From: a bacterium | GTDB taxonomy: Bacteria > JAHJDO01 | Length of the DNA stretch: 5,918 nucleotides | Reading direction: 5' to 3' | NCBI GenBank assembly: GCA_030671985.1 | Contig: DAOVHI010000093.1 | Location: 1-5,918, forward strand | Shown: positions 5,592 to 5,918 of the stretch, piece after piece | Layout of the letters: each line of letters begins with the position of its first letter | Position numbering within the stretch: position 1 is the first letter of the stretch | Translations under genes and position numbers: made by a program | Notes under the pieces: generated by a model | The model's input: only the letters and a program-made list of their open reading frames with translations | Databases searched by the model: none | What the model was told of the DNA's origin: nothing

Positions 5592-5918
5592 TCATTCTGA
5601 GAAAGTTTTTGGATGCTTATGAAATATATAGAATATGCCGCCGAAAAGATTTAAAACAAGGGTGATAAGTCTCACGATTATTGACATAGTTACAGCTAAA
5701 CCGCAAGCGCCGGTAACAAGTCCAAAGAAATATTTATACATGCTTTCACCGACTCCCCATCCTGCAAATGTAATCGGAATCGCGCTTATAACCGCAATAA
5801 TTGGAATAAATAAAAAGAAGTATTTCATTGAAACATCCAAACCAAGACCTAATGCTATCTGATAATTTATTAATACAGACATAATCTGTATAACGATAGA
5901 CATTAAAAAGACTTTGAC
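5592..5918 (-). CDS. Flippase-like / lysylphosphatidylglycerol-synthase-TM family membrane protein, C-terminal part
   Basis: The 108 residues in the window are the C-terminus of a polytopic inner-membrane protein; the frame stays open past base 5918, so the ATG at 5903 is probably internal. Hydrophobic segments lie at about residues 1-24, 33-50 and 68-100 of the visible part, with a short polar tail ending KHPKTFSE. The re-entrant motif IPITFAGWGVGE (47-58) followed by YFFGLVTG is the conserved feature of the UPF0104 / LPG_synthase_TM / flippase-like family, whose members include the membrane domain of MprF and proteins near polysaccharide or lipid glycosylation genes. The substrate cannot be told from this fragment. 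It precedes the valS promoter by under 40 nt and probably belongs to an upstream transcription unit. Confidence 0.8.
   Translation of the reverse strand, partial: VKVFLMSIVIQIMSVLINYQIALGLGLDVSMKYFFLFIPIIAVISAIPITFAGWGVGESMYKYFFGLVTGACGLAVTMSIIVRLITLVLNLFGGIFYIFHKHPKTFSE

Noticed and set aside
5581-5601. Inverted repeat CTCAGA ... TCTGAG as terminator of the membrane-protein gene
   Set aside because: The stem is only 6 bp with a 9-nt loop, overlaps the stop codon, and is not followed by a T run on the minus strand.

Overview
The window is an AT-rich piece of a bacterial chromosome, and every gene I can support lies on the minus strand. It reads from about 5918 down to 1. The gene content (valS, rpoZ, coaBC, a BrnT/BrnA toxin-antitoxin pair, a flippase-like membrane protein and a secreted beta-sandwich protein) says Bacteria. 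It does not fix the phylum; an uncultured or metagenome-derived lineage is possible but is only a guess.

Layout in the direction of transcription: (1) 5918-5592 is the C-terminal part of a polytopic membrane protein of the flippase-like / lysylphosphatidylglycerol-synthase-TM family, cut by the window edge. (2) 5591-5494 is a short gap with a good sigma70-type promoter (TTGACT, 17 nt, TAAAAT) and a Shine-Dalgarno site. (3) 5493-1339 is a tight housekeeping operon: valS (valyl-tRNA synthetase), 14 nt, rpoZ (RNA polymerase omega), 1 nt, coaBC (bifunctional coenzyme A biosynthesis enzyme). All three are intact, with recognisable active-site motifs. (4) 1338-1208 is a gap with no gene; it holds a degenerate copy of what looks like a dispersed palindromic repeat, a weak candidate promoter and a 10-bp palindrome. 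(5) 1207-711 is a BrnT toxin / BrnA-type antitoxin pair with ATGA overlap. The toxin has no canonical start codon in its reading frame. (6) 687-1 is the N-terminal 230 or so residues of a secreted, very Arg/Trp-rich protein with a carboxypeptidase-regulatory-like domain and a bacterial Ig-like domain, running off the window. Its reading frame is broken by one base just after the ATG, at a run of six A.

The most interesting part is the 3' third. Two adjacent accessory genes, about 500 bp apart, each lack one base (or a proper start) within their first few codons, next to short homopolymers, while the roughly 4.1 kb housekeeping operon beside them is clean. This could be decay, base-call error, or expression control by slippage or a rare start codon. 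Sequence alone cannot decide. I found no CRISPR array, tRNA, rRNA or insertion sequence.
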